Shown piece after piece: positions 9,208-18,748 of a DNA stretch of 64,000 bases (within the stretch, counting starts at the first letter, position 1; each line of letters starts with the position of its first letter). The position numbers and the translations under genes were made by a program. Location: NCBI RefSeq assembly GCF_024707505.1, contig NZ_CP102604.1:558001-622000 (forward strand), written 5' to 3'. The notes below the pieces were generated by a model that was given only the letters and a program-made list of their open reading frames with translations, made no database searches and was not told where the DNA came from. Source of the stretch: Pantoea sp. SOD02. Its GTDB lineage: Bacteria; Pseudomonadota; Gammaproteobacteria; Enterobacterales; Enterobacteriaceae.

Positions 9208-11478
9208 ATGAAAAATTACTCAAGGTTATCATTAGCCATTCTGATTGAACTGGGGCTCAGCGCCTCACTGCTTTCCAGCAACGCCTGGGCAGCGGAGACT
9301 TCTTCCAGCAAAACCTCAGCCAGCACCACTGACGCACAATCAATGGACGGCGGCACCTTGATGGTCACCGCGCAGCAACAGAACCTGCAAGCGCCGGGCG
9401 TCTCAACCATTACCGCCGACGAAATTAAAAAGCATCCGCCAGCACGCGATGTGTCCGAAATTATCCGTACCATGCCAGGCGTTAACCTGACCGGCAACTC
9501 CACCAGCGGCCAGCGCGGTAACAATCGCCAGATCGATATTCGCGGCATGGGCCCGGAAAACACCCTGATCATGGTGGATGGCATGCCGATCACCAGCCGC
9601 AACTCGGTGCGTCTTGGCTGGCGTGGCGAGCGTGATACGCGTGGCGATACCAACTGGGTGCCGCCGGAGATGATCGACCACATCGACGTGATTCGCGGGC
9701 CGGCAGCGGTGCGTTACGGCAACGGCGCGGCGGGCGGCGTGGTGAATATCATCACCAAGAAACAGACCGATCAGCAGTGGCACGGTTCCTGGAACACCTA
9801 TTTCAACGTGCCGGAACATAAAGCGGAAGGCGCGACCAAGCGCACCAACTTCAGTCTCGAAGGGCCGCTGGGCGATGATTTCAACTTCCGTTTATACGGC
9901 GGTTTAGCCAAAACTCAGGCCGATGCCTATGACATCAACGAAGGGCATGCGGCTGCACGTACCGGAACCTATGCGGGCAGCTATCCGGCGGGTCGTGAAG
10001 GCTCGGTTAATAAAGATATCAATGCTTTGTTGAGCTGGGCGTTTGCGCCGATGCAGACGCTGGAGCTGCAGGGCGGTTTCAGCCGTCAGGGCAACCTGTA
10101 TGCGGGTGACACGCAGAACACCAACACCAGCGCGCTGGTGAAAAGCATGTACGGTGACGAAACTAACCGCCTGTATCGCCAGAACATTTCATTGAAATGG
10201 ACCGGCGCATGGGATAACGGTGTCAGCACCAACACCTACGCGCGCTACGAGAAAACCCGCAACTCGCGCATTAACGAAGGTTTGGCGGGCGGCACCGAAG
10301 GCATCTTCTCCAACAGCGGTTTCAACACCATTCAACTGGATGATGTGCTGCTGCATAGCGAAGTCAGCATTCCATTTGAGCTGCTGTTTAACCAAACCGC
10401 GACGCTGGGTACCGAATGGAACCAGCAGCGCATGAAGGATGGTTCTTCCAACACGCAGGCGGCGAACTACGGTTCGGTGCCGGGCATTGATAACACCGGC
10501 CGCAGCCCCTATTCACAGGCAGAGATTTTCTCGCTGTTTGCGGAAGACAACATGGAGCTGACCGACAGCACCATGCTGACGCCAAGCCTGCGTTTCGATC
10601 ATCACTCAATTGTTGGCAATAACTGGAGCCCGTCGCTCAACCTGTCGCAAGGTTTGGGCGATGACTTCACGCTGAAGATGGGGATTGGACGCGCTTACAA
10701 AGCGCCGAGCCTGTATCAAACCAACCCGAACTACTTGTTGTACAGCAATGGTCAGGGTTGTGCGGCCAGCACCGGCGCCTGTTATCTGCAAGGCAACAGC
10801 GATCTAAAAGCAGAAAACAGCATCAACAAAGAGATCGGGCTGGAGTGGAAACACGAAGGTTATCAGGCCGGTTTGACCTGGTTCCGCAACGATTATCGTA
10901 ACAAGATCGAAGCCGGTTACTCGCCAGTCAGCAAAGCGTCCAATGGCACCACCGATATTTATAAGTGGGAAAACGTACCGAAAGCGGTGGTGGAAGGGCT
11001 GGAAGGCACCGTCAACGTGCCGTTCTCCGACAGCGTGACGTGGAACAATAACTTCACTTATATGCTGCAGAGTAAGAACAAAGAGACCGGCGATCGTTTA
11101 TCGGTGATTCCGGAGTACACGCTGAACTCGACGCTGAGCTGGCAGGCGACGCAGGATCTGTCGCTGCAAACCACGCTGACCTGGTACGGCACGCAGACGC
11201 CGAAGAAGTATGATTACAAAGGGAATCTTTCTACCGGGAGCGCAACCGATAAAGTGAGTCCTTACTCAATTATCGGCATGAGCGGTACCTACGATATCAA
11301 CAAGTACGCCAGCGTTACGGTGGGCATCGATAACCTGTTCGATAAACGTCACTATCGCGAAGGTAATGCGCAAACCACCGGTAACGCCAACACCAACTCT
11401 TATCTGTATGGTGCCGGCGCCAATACCTACAACGAATCCGGTCGTACTTACTTTATGAGCCTGAATACCCACTTCTAA
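9208..11478 (+). CDS. fepA: TonB-dependent ferric enterobactin receptor FepA
   Basis: Outer-membrane receptor for ferric enterobactin. The ATG at 9208 is preceded by AGGA and opens a signal peptide (MKNYSRLSLAILIELGLSAS through NAWA, cleavage near residue 28), giving 756 residues (746 in E. coli). A TonB-box-like GGTLMVTAQ follows near residues 48-56. Then come the plug domain, with conserved RQIDIRGMGPENTLIMVDG and IDVIRGPAAVRYGNGAAGGVVNIITKK, a 22-strand barrel with GRAYKAPSLYQTNPNY, and a C-terminal aromatic strand ending in Phe. The in-frame TTG at 9106 would add 34 non-signal residues and was not chosen. It ends only 6 bases from the convergent pmrB; entD, next to fepA in E. coli, is not here. 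Confidence 0.96.
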   Translation: MKNYSRLSLAILIELGLSASLLSSNAWAAETSSSKTSASTTDAQSMDGGTLMVTAQQQNLQAPGVSTITADEIKKHPPARDVSEIIRTMPGVNLTGNSTSGQRGNNRQIDIRGMGPENTLIMVDGMPITSRNSVRLGWRGERDTRGDTNWVPPEMIDHIDVIRGPAAVRYGNGAAGGVVNIITKKQTDQQWHGSWNTYFNVPEHKAEGATKRTNFSLEGPLGDDFNFRLYGGLAKTQADAYDINEGHAAARTGTYAGSYPAGREGSVNKDINALLSWAFAPMQTLELQGGFSRQGNLYAGDTQNTNTSALVKSMYGDETNRLYRQNISLKWTGAWDNGVSTNTYARYEKTRNSRINEGLAGGTEGIFSNSGFNTIQLDDVLLHSEVSIPFELLFNQTATLGTEWNQQRMKDGSSNTQAANYGSVPGIDNTGRSPYSQAEIFSLFAEDNMELTDSTMLTPSLRFDHHSIVGNNWSPSLNLSQGLGDDFTLKMGIGRAYKAPSLYQTNPNYLLYSNGQGCAASTGACYLQGNSDLKAENSINKEIGLEWKHEGYQAGLTWFRNDYRNKIEAGYSPVSKASNGTTDIYKWENVPKAVVEGLEGTVNVPFSDSVTWNNNFTYMLQSKNKETGDRLSVIPEYTLNSTLSWQATQDLSLQTTLTWYGTQTPKKYDYKGNLSTGSATDKVSPYSIIGMSGTYDINKYASVTVGIDNLFDKRHYREGNAQTTGNANTNSYLYGAGANTYNESGRTYFMSLNTHF

Positions 11479-11484
11479 CGGCGT

Positions 11485-12546
11485 TTAGCCAATTAGTTGA
11501 TGCGGTAAATAGCAGCGGGCAATCAGCCCGCTGCGATCTTCACGATTGACCAATTCAAGCCTGCCGCGATGCATCTGCACGATGCGCAGCACGATATTCA
11601 AACCCAAACCGCTGCCGCCGTAACGCTGATCGCGACGACGAAACGCCTGCGTGAGCTCTTCCGCTGCGGCGGCTTCAATGCCCGGACCTTGATCCCACAC
11701 TTCGATAATCACTTGTTGCTTGTCCTGCTGCATCTTCACTGCTACTTCACTGCCTTCCGGGCTATAGCGCGAGGCGTTTTCCAGCAGATTGCGCAGCATC
11801 AGGCGCAGCAGCACCGCTTCACCTTGCTGCGGCACATCATCGTTCTGCGGCCAGTGCAGGATTTGCTGACGCTGTTGATACAGCTCGGCCATTTCTGGTT
11901 TCAGCGGTTGCATGATGTCTTGTTGCCACTGCAACTGCTGATAGTGACCGCCCGCCAGCGCTTGTCCGGCGCGCGATAACATTAAAAGCTGTTCCACGGT
12001 GTGCATCAGCTGATCGATGCGTTCAATCAGCATCTCGCTCTGCGGCACGTTCTGCTGGTGGAGCAGCTCGAGATGCAGGCGCAATCCGGCCAGCGGCGTA
12101 CGCAACTCGTGCGCGGCATCGGCGGTGAATAGGCGTTCCTGCTGCAAGGTGTGATCGAGGCGTGAAAACAGTTGGTTGATCGAAGTGGTTACCGCCACGA
12201 TCTCATCCATTTCGGAGTAGATCGGCAACGGCGTCAGGTTATCCGCTGAACGATGCGCCAGGCTGTCCTGCAGCGATTTCAGCGGACGGATAATCCAGTT
12301 TATCGCCCAAAACGACAGCAGCAAGGTGAGGGCGACCATCACTAAGGAAGGCAACAGCAACGAGGCAATCGCCTCACGGATCTCGTTTTCCACGCGATCG
12401 TTTCGCGCCTGCGCCGAGAGCGTTTCGTTGACCAAAAAACTGATCTGCTCGCGGCTTTCATGCCACAGCCAGATGGCGCTCATCACCTGACAGGTGAGGA
12501 GAATCAGCGCCAACATAATCAGTAATCGCTGACGCATGCTGTTCAT
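11485..12546 (-). CDS. pmrB: Sensor histidine kinase PmrB (BasS)
   Basis: Inner-membrane sensor of ferric iron, mild acid and cationic peptides; phosphorylates PmrA. The 353 residues align along their length with E. coli BasS. TM1 is about 9-28. A short periplasmic loop (about 29-64) contains two ExxE motifs (E30-E33 and E55-E58), the type shown to bind Fe(III) in Salmonella PmrB. TM2 is about 65-85, followed by a HAMP region. The H box is FTADAAHELRTPLAG with phospho-acceptor His146, the N box is LRNLLENASRYSPEGS, and the G boxes are WDQGPGIEAAA and GSGLGLNIV. The start overlaps the pmrA stop by 4 bases. The neighbouring enterobactin locus is a suggestive iron-related context but no functional link is shown. 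Confidence 0.93.
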   Translation of the reverse strand: MNSMRQRLLIMLALILLTCQVMSAIWLWHESREQISFLVNETLSAQARNDRVENEIREAIASLLLPSLVMVALTLLLSFWAINWIIRPLKSLQDSLAHRSADNLTPLPIYSEMDEIVAVTTSINQLFSRLDHTLQQERLFTADAAHELRTPLAGLRLHLELLHQQNVPQSEMLIERIDQLMHTVEQLLMLSRAGQALAGGHYQQLQWQQDIMQPLKPEMAELYQQRQQILHWPQNDDVPQQGEAVLLRLMLRNLLENASRYSPEGSEVAVKMQQDKQQVIIEVWDQGPGIEAAAAEELTQAFRRRDQRYGGSGLGLNIVLRIVQMHRGRLELVNREDRSGLIARCYLPHQLIG

Positions 12547-13205
12547 TCACGGATTTCCAGACGGTAACCGACGCCGCGCACGGTTTTGATGCGATCTTTC
12601 CCGAGCTTGCGACGTAAATTGTGGATGTGAACTTCAAGGGTGTTGGAACCGGGATCGTCATTCCAGCTGTAGAGATCCTGCTGCAGTGTTTCGCGGTGCA
12701 CGTTTTGCCCCACGCGCATCAGTAAGCGGGTGAGCAGCGCGAACTCTTTTGGCGTGATCTCCAGCGGGATCGCTTCCAGCAAGACCTGCTGCGAACTGAG
12801 ATTGAGCGTCAAATCGCCCTGTTGCAGCAGGTTATCGCTGTGGCCCTGATAACGGCGAATCAGCGCTCGCACGCGTGCCTGTAACTCGACCAGTGCAAAC
12901 GGCTTCACCAGATAATCATCAGCGCCGGCATCCAGACCATCAACGCGATCCTCCAGCGCATCGCGCGCCGTGAGGATCAGCACCGGCACCGCAATGCCGT
13001 CGCGTCGCCATTGACGCAGCAGCGAAGCACCATCGCGATCCGGCAAGCCGAGATCGAGCACGATCAGGCTGTATTGTCCGCTACGCAGCAGCGCATTGCT
13101 CTCTGCAGCCGTGCTGGCGCAGTCGATGGCGTAGCCCTGCGAGGTTAGTGCCTGCGCAAGGCCCGATTGCAATAGTGCATCATCTTCAACAATTAGCAGT
13201 TTCAT
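12543..13205 (-). CDS. pmrA: Response regulator PmrA (BasR)
   Basis: OmpR/PhoB-type transcription factor partnered with PmrB, which in enterobacteria controls lipid A and LPS modification genes. The 220 residues comprise a receiver domain with acidic pocket VEDD, phospho-acceptor Asp51 in IVLDLGLPD, conserved Thr in LILTARD and Lys in DYLVKPFA. A C-terminal winged helix contains TPKEFALL, NTLEVHIHNLRRKLGKDRIKTVRGVGYRL. It agrees with E. coli BasR far better than with PhoP or QseB. The start codon shares one base with the dacB stop (TGATG), so dacB-pmrA-pmrB appears to be one transcriptional unit. The pmrC phosphoethanolamine transferase that precedes it in E. coli is not adjacent. Confidence 0.93.
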   Translation of the reverse strand: MKLLIVEDDALLQSGLAQALTSQGYAIDCASTAAESNALLRSGQYSLIVLDLGLPDRDGASLLRQWRRDGIAVPVLILTARDALEDRVDGLDAGADDYLVKPFALVELQARVRALIRRYQGHSDNLLQQGDLTLNLSSQQVLLEAIPLEITPKEFALLTRLLMRVGQNVHRETLQQDLYSWNDDPGSNTLEVHIHNLRRKLGKDRIKTVRGVGYRLEIRE

Positions 13206-14638
13206 CAGTTGTTCTTGTTGATATCCGTATAGAGGCGGCTCTCAAAACGTACCAGCGGGATGCGGCGCGTTTTCTGATCTTCCGGCGGCACAGCATAGCC
13301 GGACAGGAACTGGACAAAGGCGACGCGTGCGCCACTGGAAGTGGTGATGAATCCTGCCAGATTATAGACGCCCTGCAGCGAACCGGTTTTCGCCGATACT
13401 TTGCCATCCAGTCCTGCTTCGTGCAGACCGCCGCGATATTGCAGCGTGCCGTCGTAACCGGCCAGCGGCAACATCGAAATGTAATTCAGCGTTGAATCAT
13501 TTTTCGCAATGTATTGCAGCACTTGCATCATGGTGTCTGGCGCGATCAGGTCATGGCGCGACAGGCCGGAACCATCGACCTGAATGCTGTTGCCGAGATC
13601 GACACCGGCTTTTTCGCGCAGAATGCGACGTACCGCATCCGAACCCGCGCGGAAGGTGCCCGGCACGTTGAAGTAGTGATGGCCGATGGTGCGGAACACG
13701 GTATCGGCAATCATATTGTCCGACTTCTTCAGCATGGTGTGCAGCAGCGTGTGCAGCGGCGCAGATTGGGTCGAAGCCAACACGGTGCCTGGCGATGTCA
13801 CTTGCGCCTGGCGAACCAGATGCCCGCTGTAATCAATGTCGGCGGCGCGCAATTCGGCTTTAAGAATCTCACCGGCCCACGCAGCACCATCCTGCACGGC
13901 AAATGCCAGCGGCAGCGGCTCTGAACGTTGGCGCATGCAGCCGGTTAAGGTGTAGCGATTGAGCTCGCCTGGTACGACATCCAGCTCGCAATATTGTCCG
14001 TCACCGCTGTTACGACCAATGGTGCGCACCTGACTAAACATGTGAGCCGGATAATAGGAAGCGATACGCACAAAGGCGTTTTCGCCCGGCGTATTGGCGC
14101 TATACAGCGAAACCGAGAAACAGTTTTTATCGACGATTGCCGCACCCGGCGGCGCGCTGAAGCACTGTGTCAGATCGTTCCACGGCCAGCCTGGCGCCAT
14201 ATCGTGGCTGGCGAACACCGAAGTGTCGATCACCAGGTTGCCTTTGATATGGGTGATGCCCTGCTTTTTCAGCGCGGCAACCATGTTGCGCAGATCCTGG
14301 CGACCTAGCGTGGGATCACCGCCAAAACGCGCCACTAAATCGCCATTCAAGGTGCCATCGTTAACTGCACCTTTGGTCTCCATGGTGGTCTGGAAACGGA
14401 AATCGGGTCCGAGTTCTAACAAAGCCGCCAGCGCTGTCACCACTTTCATGGTGCTGGCCGGTAACGCCATCTGTTTGCCGTGATAATCGATTATTGGGGT
14501 GGATGCGCCCACTTTTTGTACCATCAGCGCCAGGTTTGCGCCGTCTGGCAAATACTGCATGTATTCATCAACGGGGGCTGCTTGTGCCTGCAGCATAAAC
14601 GCACAGGTTAATCCGGTAACAAGTCGTGAAAATCGCAT
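13205..14638 (-). CDS. dacB: D-alanyl-D-alanine carboxypeptidase/endopeptidase DacB (PBP4)
   Basis: Periplasmic class C penicillin-binding protein that trims and cleaves peptidoglycan cross-links. The ATG at 14638 begins a signal peptide (MRFSRLVTGLTCAFMLQAQA) and gives 477 residues, the E. coli length; the frame is open further upstream but lacks a signal there. The three active-site motifs are SxxK as ASTMK (Ser62 of the precursor), SxN as KSDNM near residue 312, and KTG in AKTGSLQGVYN near residue 420. A large insertion domain lies between the first and second motifs, typical of PBP4. It is divergent from greA as in E. coli, but is followed by pmrA instead of obgE. Confidence 0.95.
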   Translation of the reverse strand: MRFSRLVTGLTCAFMLQAQAAPVDEYMQYLPDGANLALMVQKVGASTPIIDYHGKQMALPASTMKVVTALAALLELGPDFRFQTTMETKGAVNDGTLNGDLVARFGGDPTLGRQDLRNMVAALKKQGITHIKGNLVIDTSVFASHDMAPGWPWNDLTQCFSAPPGAAIVDKNCFSVSLYSANTPGENAFVRIASYYPAHMFSQVRTIGRNSGDGQYCELDVVPGELNRYTLTGCMRQRSEPLPLAFAVQDGAAWAGEILKAELRAADIDYSGHLVRQAQVTSPGTVLASTQSAPLHTLLHTMLKKSDNMIADTVFRTIGHHYFNVPGTFRAGSDAVRRILREKAGVDLGNSIQVDGSGLSRHDLIAPDTMMQVLQYIAKNDSTLNYISMLPLAGYDGTLQYRGGLHEAGLDGKVSAKTGSLQGVYNLAGFITTSSGARVAFVQFLSGYAVPPEDQKTRRIPLVRFESRLYTDINKNN

Positions 14639-14754
14639 AATCTCGCGGTAACTGACGGGTGAGGGCGTCAATACTACGTCCCCGGACGGTGCAAAGTAAA
14701 CGATGACCCACAGGGAACTCTGGGGTAAAATACGTATCAAAATGCAAAACCGAA

Positions 14755-14790
14755 CCTGACCCGGAAAGCTTTCCCGGTCAGGCTTCTTTT
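14755..14790 (+). terminator. greA leader hairpin (GraL-like terminator)
   Basis: A long stem, CCTGACCCGG paired to CCCGGTCAGG around AAAGCTTT (14755-14782), is followed by CTTCTTTTG. It lies about 100 bases before greA. E. coli makes a short RNA (GraL) from terminated greA leader transcripts, and this hairpin is in the equivalent position. The U-tract is imperfect, so partial termination is more likely than full stop. Confidence 0.6.
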
Positions 14791-14884
14791 GCTTGTGAAA
14801 AGAGGTAACGCGCCGCAGAAGCAGTTTTCTGCTGTCACCGGTCAGGATGACGCCGTTAACCAGGATAGATGACGAGGAGCCAAA

Positions 14885-15361
14885 ATGAATCAGATTCCGA
14901 TGACGTTGAAAGGCGCTGAGAAGCTACGTGAAGAGCTGAACGAACTGAAATCCGTGAAGCGTCCGCGCATTATCGCCTCCATCGCCACAGCCCGTGAGCA
15001 CGGCGATTTGAAAGAGAATGCCGAATATCATGCGGCTCGCGAAGAACAGGGTTTCTGCGAGGGTCGTATTCAGGAGATTGAAGCCAAGCTTTCCAATGCG
15101 CAAGTCATTGATGTGACTGCCATGCCGAAAACCGGTCGCGTGATTTTTGGCGCCACCGTGACCATCTTGAATGTGGATACGGATGAAGAGTTCACCTATC
15201 GCATCGTGGGTGATGATGAAGCTGACTTCAAACAGAACCTGATTTCAGTGAATTCGCCGATGGCGCGTGGATTGGTTGGAAAATCAGCAGACGATGTCGC
15301 GATTGTGAAAACCCCGGGCGGGGATGTGGAATATGAAGTCCTGAAGGTGGAATACCTTTAA
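14885..15361 (+). CDS. greA: Transcript cleavage factor GreA
   Basis: Binds the secondary channel of RNA polymerase and stimulates cleavage of backtracked RNA, rescuing stalled complexes. The 158 residues equal the E. coli length. The N-terminal coiled coil carries the acidic tip in [25 protein letters not shown], where D41 and E44 of the family coordinate the catalytic metal. The C-terminal globular domain contains [29 protein letters not shown] and [16 protein letters not shown] strong GAGGAG ribosome site stands just upstream. It is transcribed alone and ends at the shared terminator with the convergent yhbY. Confidence 0.97.
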   Translation: MNQIPMTLKGAEKLREELNELKSVKRPRIIASIATAREHGDLKENAEYHAAREEQGFCEGRIQEIEAKLSNAQVIDVTAMPKTGRVIFGATVTILNVDTDEEFTYRIVGDDEADFKQNLISVNSPMARGLVGKSADDVAIVKTPGGDVEYEVLKVEYL

Positions 15362-15410
15362 GATATTGCTACGCTTTGCAATATGTCGCTGCATTTTGTA
15401 AAGAAAGGAA

Positions 15411-15432
15411 AAAGGCCGCATTGCGGCCTTTT
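15411..15432. terminator. Bidirectional terminator greA/yhbY
   Basis: AAAGGCCGCA and TGCGGCCTTT pair perfectly, with A and T tracts on both sides, between the convergent genes greA and yhbY. It should stop transcription in both directions. Confidence 0.85.
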
Positions 15433-15487
15433 ATCACATGCAGGAGCGTGGCACTTTCTTTGCCCGTCGCCGCCTTTAAAGGCATGA

Positions 15488-15781
15488 TTAACGCGGAAGA
15501 GTAATTTTACGCTCTTTGGCAGGGCGATACAGCACCAGCGTGTTGCCGATTACCTGTACGTTGCCTGCTTTAGTCTCACGCACGATAGCGTCCACGATCA
15601 GCTGCTTAGTTTCACGATCTTCCGAGGCAATTTTTACCTTGATCAATTCGTGATGCTCAAGCGCCAGTTCGATTTCGGCGAGCACGCCTTCGGTCAGGCC
15701 ATTACCGCCCAGCATGACAACCGGCTTAAGCGGATGGGCAAGGCCTTTCAGGTGCTGTTTTTGTTTGGTACTCAGATTCAT
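15488..15781 (-). CDS. yhbY: Ribosome assembly RNA-binding protein YhbY
   Basis: Small CRM-domain protein associated with pre-50S ribosomes. The 97 residues match E. coli YhbY. The CRM signature is visible as [23 protein letters not shown] near the N-terminus, with the conserved loop GGNGLT, followed by [22 protein letters not shown] and [20 protein letters not shown]. It is divergent from rlmE, which methylates 23S rRNA, so both flanking genes concern large-subunit maturation. Confidence 0.94.
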   Translation of the reverse strand: MNLSTKQKQHLKGLAHPLKPVVMLGGNGLTEGVLAEIELALEHHELIKVKIASEDRETKQLIVDAIVRETKAGNVQVIGNTLVLYRPAKERKITLPR

Positions 15782-15803
15782 CGTATTTTTTGCTTACTCA
15801 GGG

Positions 15804-15832
15804 ATTGAAAACGGTTCATTCTACCGCCATCT
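15804..15832 (+). promoter_or_regulatory. Candidate sigma-32 heat-shock promoter of rlmE-ftsH
   Basis: ATTGAAA at 15804-15810 and CGCCATCT at 15825-15832, separated by 14 bases, fit the RpoH consensus CTTGAAA / CCCCATNT with one mismatch in each element. The E. coli rlmE(rrmJ)-ftsH operon is heat-induced through sigma-32. The promoter lies 75 bases before the rlmE start. Confidence 0.65.
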
Positions 15833-15906
15833 CGGGTATATCGCCAAATCAACGCGACCATTGCGTGCTGATTTATCGCTACGATGACGATTTAATTGGA
15901 AAAATT

Positions 15907-16536
15907 ATGACGGGTAAAAAGCGTTCGGCCAGTTCCAGTCGCTGGCTACAGGAACACTTTAGCGATAAATATGTGCTGCAGGCACAGAAAAAAGGGTTAC
16001 GTTCGCGTGCCTGGTTTAAACTTGAAGAAATTCAGCAGGGTGACAAGATTTTCAAACCCGGGATGACAGTTGTTGATCTCGGTGCGGCACCCGGCGGTTG
16101 GTCGCAATATGTGGTTCAGCTTATCGGATCAAGTGGTCGTATCATCGCCTGCGATCTGTTACCAATGGATCCGATTGTCGGCGTTGATTTTTTGCAGGGC
16201 GATTTTCGAGATGAGGCGGTACTTAACGCCTTACTGGAGCGCGTAGGCGACCAAAAGGTGCAGGTGGTGATGTCTGATATGGCACCCAACATGAGCGGTA
16301 CACCTGCGGTTGATATTCCACGTTCGATGTATTTGGTAGAATTGGCGCTGGAAATGTGTCGGGATATCCTGGCCCCAGGCGGCAGTTTTGTCGTGAAAGT
16401 GTTTCAGGGAGATGGCTTCGATGAATACCTGCGGGAAATTCGCTCCCTGTTTACGAAAGTGAAAATTCGTAAGCCGGACGCTTCGCGATTACGTTCGCGC
16501 GAAGTGTACATTGTGGCGACGGGGCGCAAACTTTAG
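15907..16536 (+). CDS. rlmE: 23S rRNA 2'-O-ribose U2552 methyltransferase RlmE (FtsJ/RrmJ)
   Basis: Methylates U2552 in the A loop of 23S rRNA late in 50S assembly, using S-adenosylmethionine. The ATG at 15907 gives 209 residues, exactly the E. coli length; the open frame upstream (from 15790) is not conserved. SAM-binding motif I is [14 protein letters not shown]. The catalytic tetrad is recognisable: Lys38 in RAWFKLEE, Asp124 in [11 protein letters not shown], Lys164 in [10 protein letters not shown] and Glu199 in RSREVY. It is followed by ftsH after about 165 bases, probably in the same heat-inducible unit. Confidence 0.96.
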   Translation: MTGKKRSASSSRWLQEHFSDKYVLQAQKKGLRSRAWFKLEEIQQGDKIFKPGMTVVDLGAAPGGWSQYVVQLIGSSGRIIACDLLPMDPIVGVDFLQGDFRDEAVLNALLERVGDQKVQVVMSDMAPNMSGTPAVDIPRSMYLVELALEMCRDILAPGGSFVVKVFQGDGFDEYLREIRSLFTKVKIRKPDASRLRSREVYIVATGRKL

Positions 16537-16702
16537 CCCGAATTGCCGGAATCAAAGCAAGACGACCAATGCGTTTACTCTGATGTGTAATTCTGAGTTT
16601 CAGGGTAAACAAGCAAAATCATCCGCACTGCGATTCCAGGTATGAAGGAACTATAGTACCCTACGCTGTCTGTTAACATCGTTGTAATATGAGGTTAATC
16701 CC

Positions 16703-18619
16703 TTGAGTGACATGGCGAAAAACCTGATTCTCTGGTTAGTCATCGCGGTCGTGCTGATGTCTGTATTCCAGAGCTTTGGGCCCAGCGAGTCGAATGGCCG
16801 TAGGGTTGATTATTCAACTTTCCTATCGGAAGTGAACCAAGATCAGGTCCGCGAGGCACGAATTAACGGGCGTGAGATTAACGTTGTCAAAAAAGACAGC
16901 AATAAATACACCACCTATATCCCCGTCAACGATCCTAAGTTACTCGATAACCTGTTGACCAAAAACGTCAAAGTAGTTGGCGAACCGCCTGAAGAACCAA
17001 GCCTGCTGGCTTCCATCTTCATCTCATGGTTCCCAATGCTGCTGCTGATTGGCGTGTGGATCTTCTTTATGCGGCAGATGCAGGGCGGCGGCGGCAAGGG
17101 CGCGATGTCCTTCGGCAAGAGCAAAGCCCGCATGCTGACCGAAGATCAGATCAAAACCACTTTTGCTGACGTGGCCGGTTGTGATGAGGCCAAAGAAGAA
17201 GTGGGTGAGCTGGTTGAGTATCTGCGTGAGCCGAGCCGTTTCCAGAAACTGGGCGGTAAAATCCCGAAAGGCGTCCTGATGGTCGGCCCTCCGGGTACCG
17301 GTAAAACGCTGCTGGCGAAAGCGATTGCTGGCGAAGCCAAAGTACCGTTCTTTACTATTTCCGGTTCTGACTTCGTTGAAATGTTTGTCGGTGTTGGTGC
17401 ATCTCGTGTGCGTGACATGTTCGAACAAGCGAAGAAAGCTGCGCCGTGCATCATCTTTATCGATGAAATCGATGCGGTTGGCCGTCAGCGTGGCGCAGGT
17501 TTAGGCGGTGGTCACGATGAACGTGAACAAACGCTGAACCAGATGCTGGTTGAGATGGATGGCTTTGAAGGTAATGAAGGCATCATCGTAATCGCGGCAA
17601 CTAACCGTCCAGACGTACTTGACCCGGCGCTGCTGCGTCCAGGCCGCTTTGACCGTCAGGTTGTCGTCGGTTTGCCAGACGTGCGTGGTCGTGAGCAGAT
17701 TCTGAAAGTCCATATGCGTCGTGTGCCGCTGGCAACCGATATGGATCCTTCAGTCATCGCACGTGGTACGCCTGGCTTCTCCGGTGCGGATTTGGCTAAC
17801 CTGGTCAACGAAGCTGCGCTGTTTGCTGCTCGCGGCAACAAGCGTGTGGTTTCGATGGTTGAGTTTGAAAAAGCCAAAGACAAAATCATGATGGGTGCGG
17901 AACGTCGCTCCATGGTGATGACCGAAGAGCAGAAAGAATCGACGGCCTATCATGAAGCGGGTCACGCGATCGTTGGTACGCTGGTTCCGGGTTACGATCC
18001 GGTGCACAAGGTCACCATCATCCCGCGTGGTCGTGCTCTGGGCGTGGCTTTCTTCTTGCCAGTGGGCGATGAGATCAGCGCCAACCGTCAGAAGCTGGAA
18101 AGTCGAATTTCTGTGGCTTACGGCGGACGTCTGGCGGAAGAGATCATTTATGGTCCTGACTATGTTTCTACCGGTGCTTCATCTGACATCAAAATGGCAA
18201 CCAGCGTAGCACGCAACATGGTTACGCAGTGGGGCTTCTCTGAGAAGCTGGGTCCATTGCTTTACGCTGAAGAAGAGGGTGAAGTATTCCTCGGTCGTTC
18301 AGTGGCGAAAGCAAAACACATGTCAGATGAAACGGCGCGCATTATCGATCAGGAAGTTAAACACCTTATCGATACCAACTATCAGCGTGCACGCCGTATT
18401 CTGAATGAAAACATGGACATCCTTCACGCGATGAAAGACGCGCTGATGAAGTATGAGACCATCGATGCACCGCAAATCAGCGATCTGATGGCACGCCGCG
18501 AAGTGCGTCCACCAGCAGGTTGGGAAGAGGCGAAAGTTGCTGTGGGTAACGGCGACTCAACGCAGGCTCCACGTCCTGTTGATGACCCGAAAACTCCGGG
18601 TTCAGACAAGATCATGTGA
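16703..18619 (+). CDS. ftsH: ATP-dependent zinc metalloprotease FtsH
   Basis: Inner-membrane hexameric AAA+ protease that degrades LpxC, sigma-32, unassembled SecY and other targets. There are two membrane segments at the N-terminus (about 8-25 and 100-120) around a periplasmic domain. Walker A is GPPGTGKT, Walker [16 protein letters not shown], and the second region of homology [21 protein letters not shown]. The zinc site is HEAGH near residue 417. The product is 638 residues. The first start codon here is TTG at 16703 (MSDMAKNL); ATG at 16712 is also possible and corresponds to the shorter E. coli form. It is followed by a strong terminator before folP. Confidence 0.97.
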   Translation: MSDMAKNLILWLVIAVVLMSVFQSFGPSESNGRRVDYSTFLSEVNQDQVREARINGREINVVKKDSNKYTTYIPVNDPKLLDNLLTKNVKVVGEPPEEPSLLASIFISWFPMLLLIGVWIFFMRQMQGGGGKGAMSFGKSKARMLTEDQIKTTFADVAGCDEAKEEVGELVEYLREPSRFQKLGGKIPKGVLMVGPPGTGKTLLAKAIAGEAKVPFFTISGSDFVEMFVGVGASRVRDMFEQAKKAAPCIIFIDEIDAVGRQRGAGLGGGHDEREQTLNQMLVEMDGFEGNEGIIVIAATNRPDVLDPALLRPGRFDRQVVVGLPDVRGREQILKVHMRRVPLATDMDPSVIARGTPGFSGADLANLVNEAALFAARGNKRVVSMVEFEKAKDKIMMGAERRSMVMTEEQKESTAYHEAGHAIVGTLVPGYDPVHKVTIIPRGRALGVAFFLPVGDEISANRQKLESRISVAYGGRLAEEIIYGPDYVSTGASSDIKMATSVARNMVTQWGFSEKLGPLLYAEEEGEVFLGRSVAKAKHMSDETARIIDQEVKHLIDTNYQRARRILNENMDILHAMKDALMKYETIDAPQISDLMARREVRPPAGWEEAKVAVGNGDSTQAPRPVDDPKTPGSDKIM

Positions 18620-18683
18620 TAGCGTTCTGGCGGGATGCGTTGCTCTCCGCCAGATTTGCAGCCGCAATACTTGTTACAATGCA

Positions 18684-18708
18684 AACCCCGGCAAGCCCGG
18701 GGTTTTTT
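18684..18708 (+). terminator. Terminator after ftsH
   Basis: AACCCCGG, a short loop GCAAG, CCCGGGG and a T-run form a typical intrinsic terminator. It separates ftsH from folP-glmM, though partial readthrough is likely since folP begins only 40 bases later. Confidence 0.8.
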
Positions 18709-18748
18709 ACATTCTGCGATTCAGTGATTCCTCAAGGAGATTCTCGCC

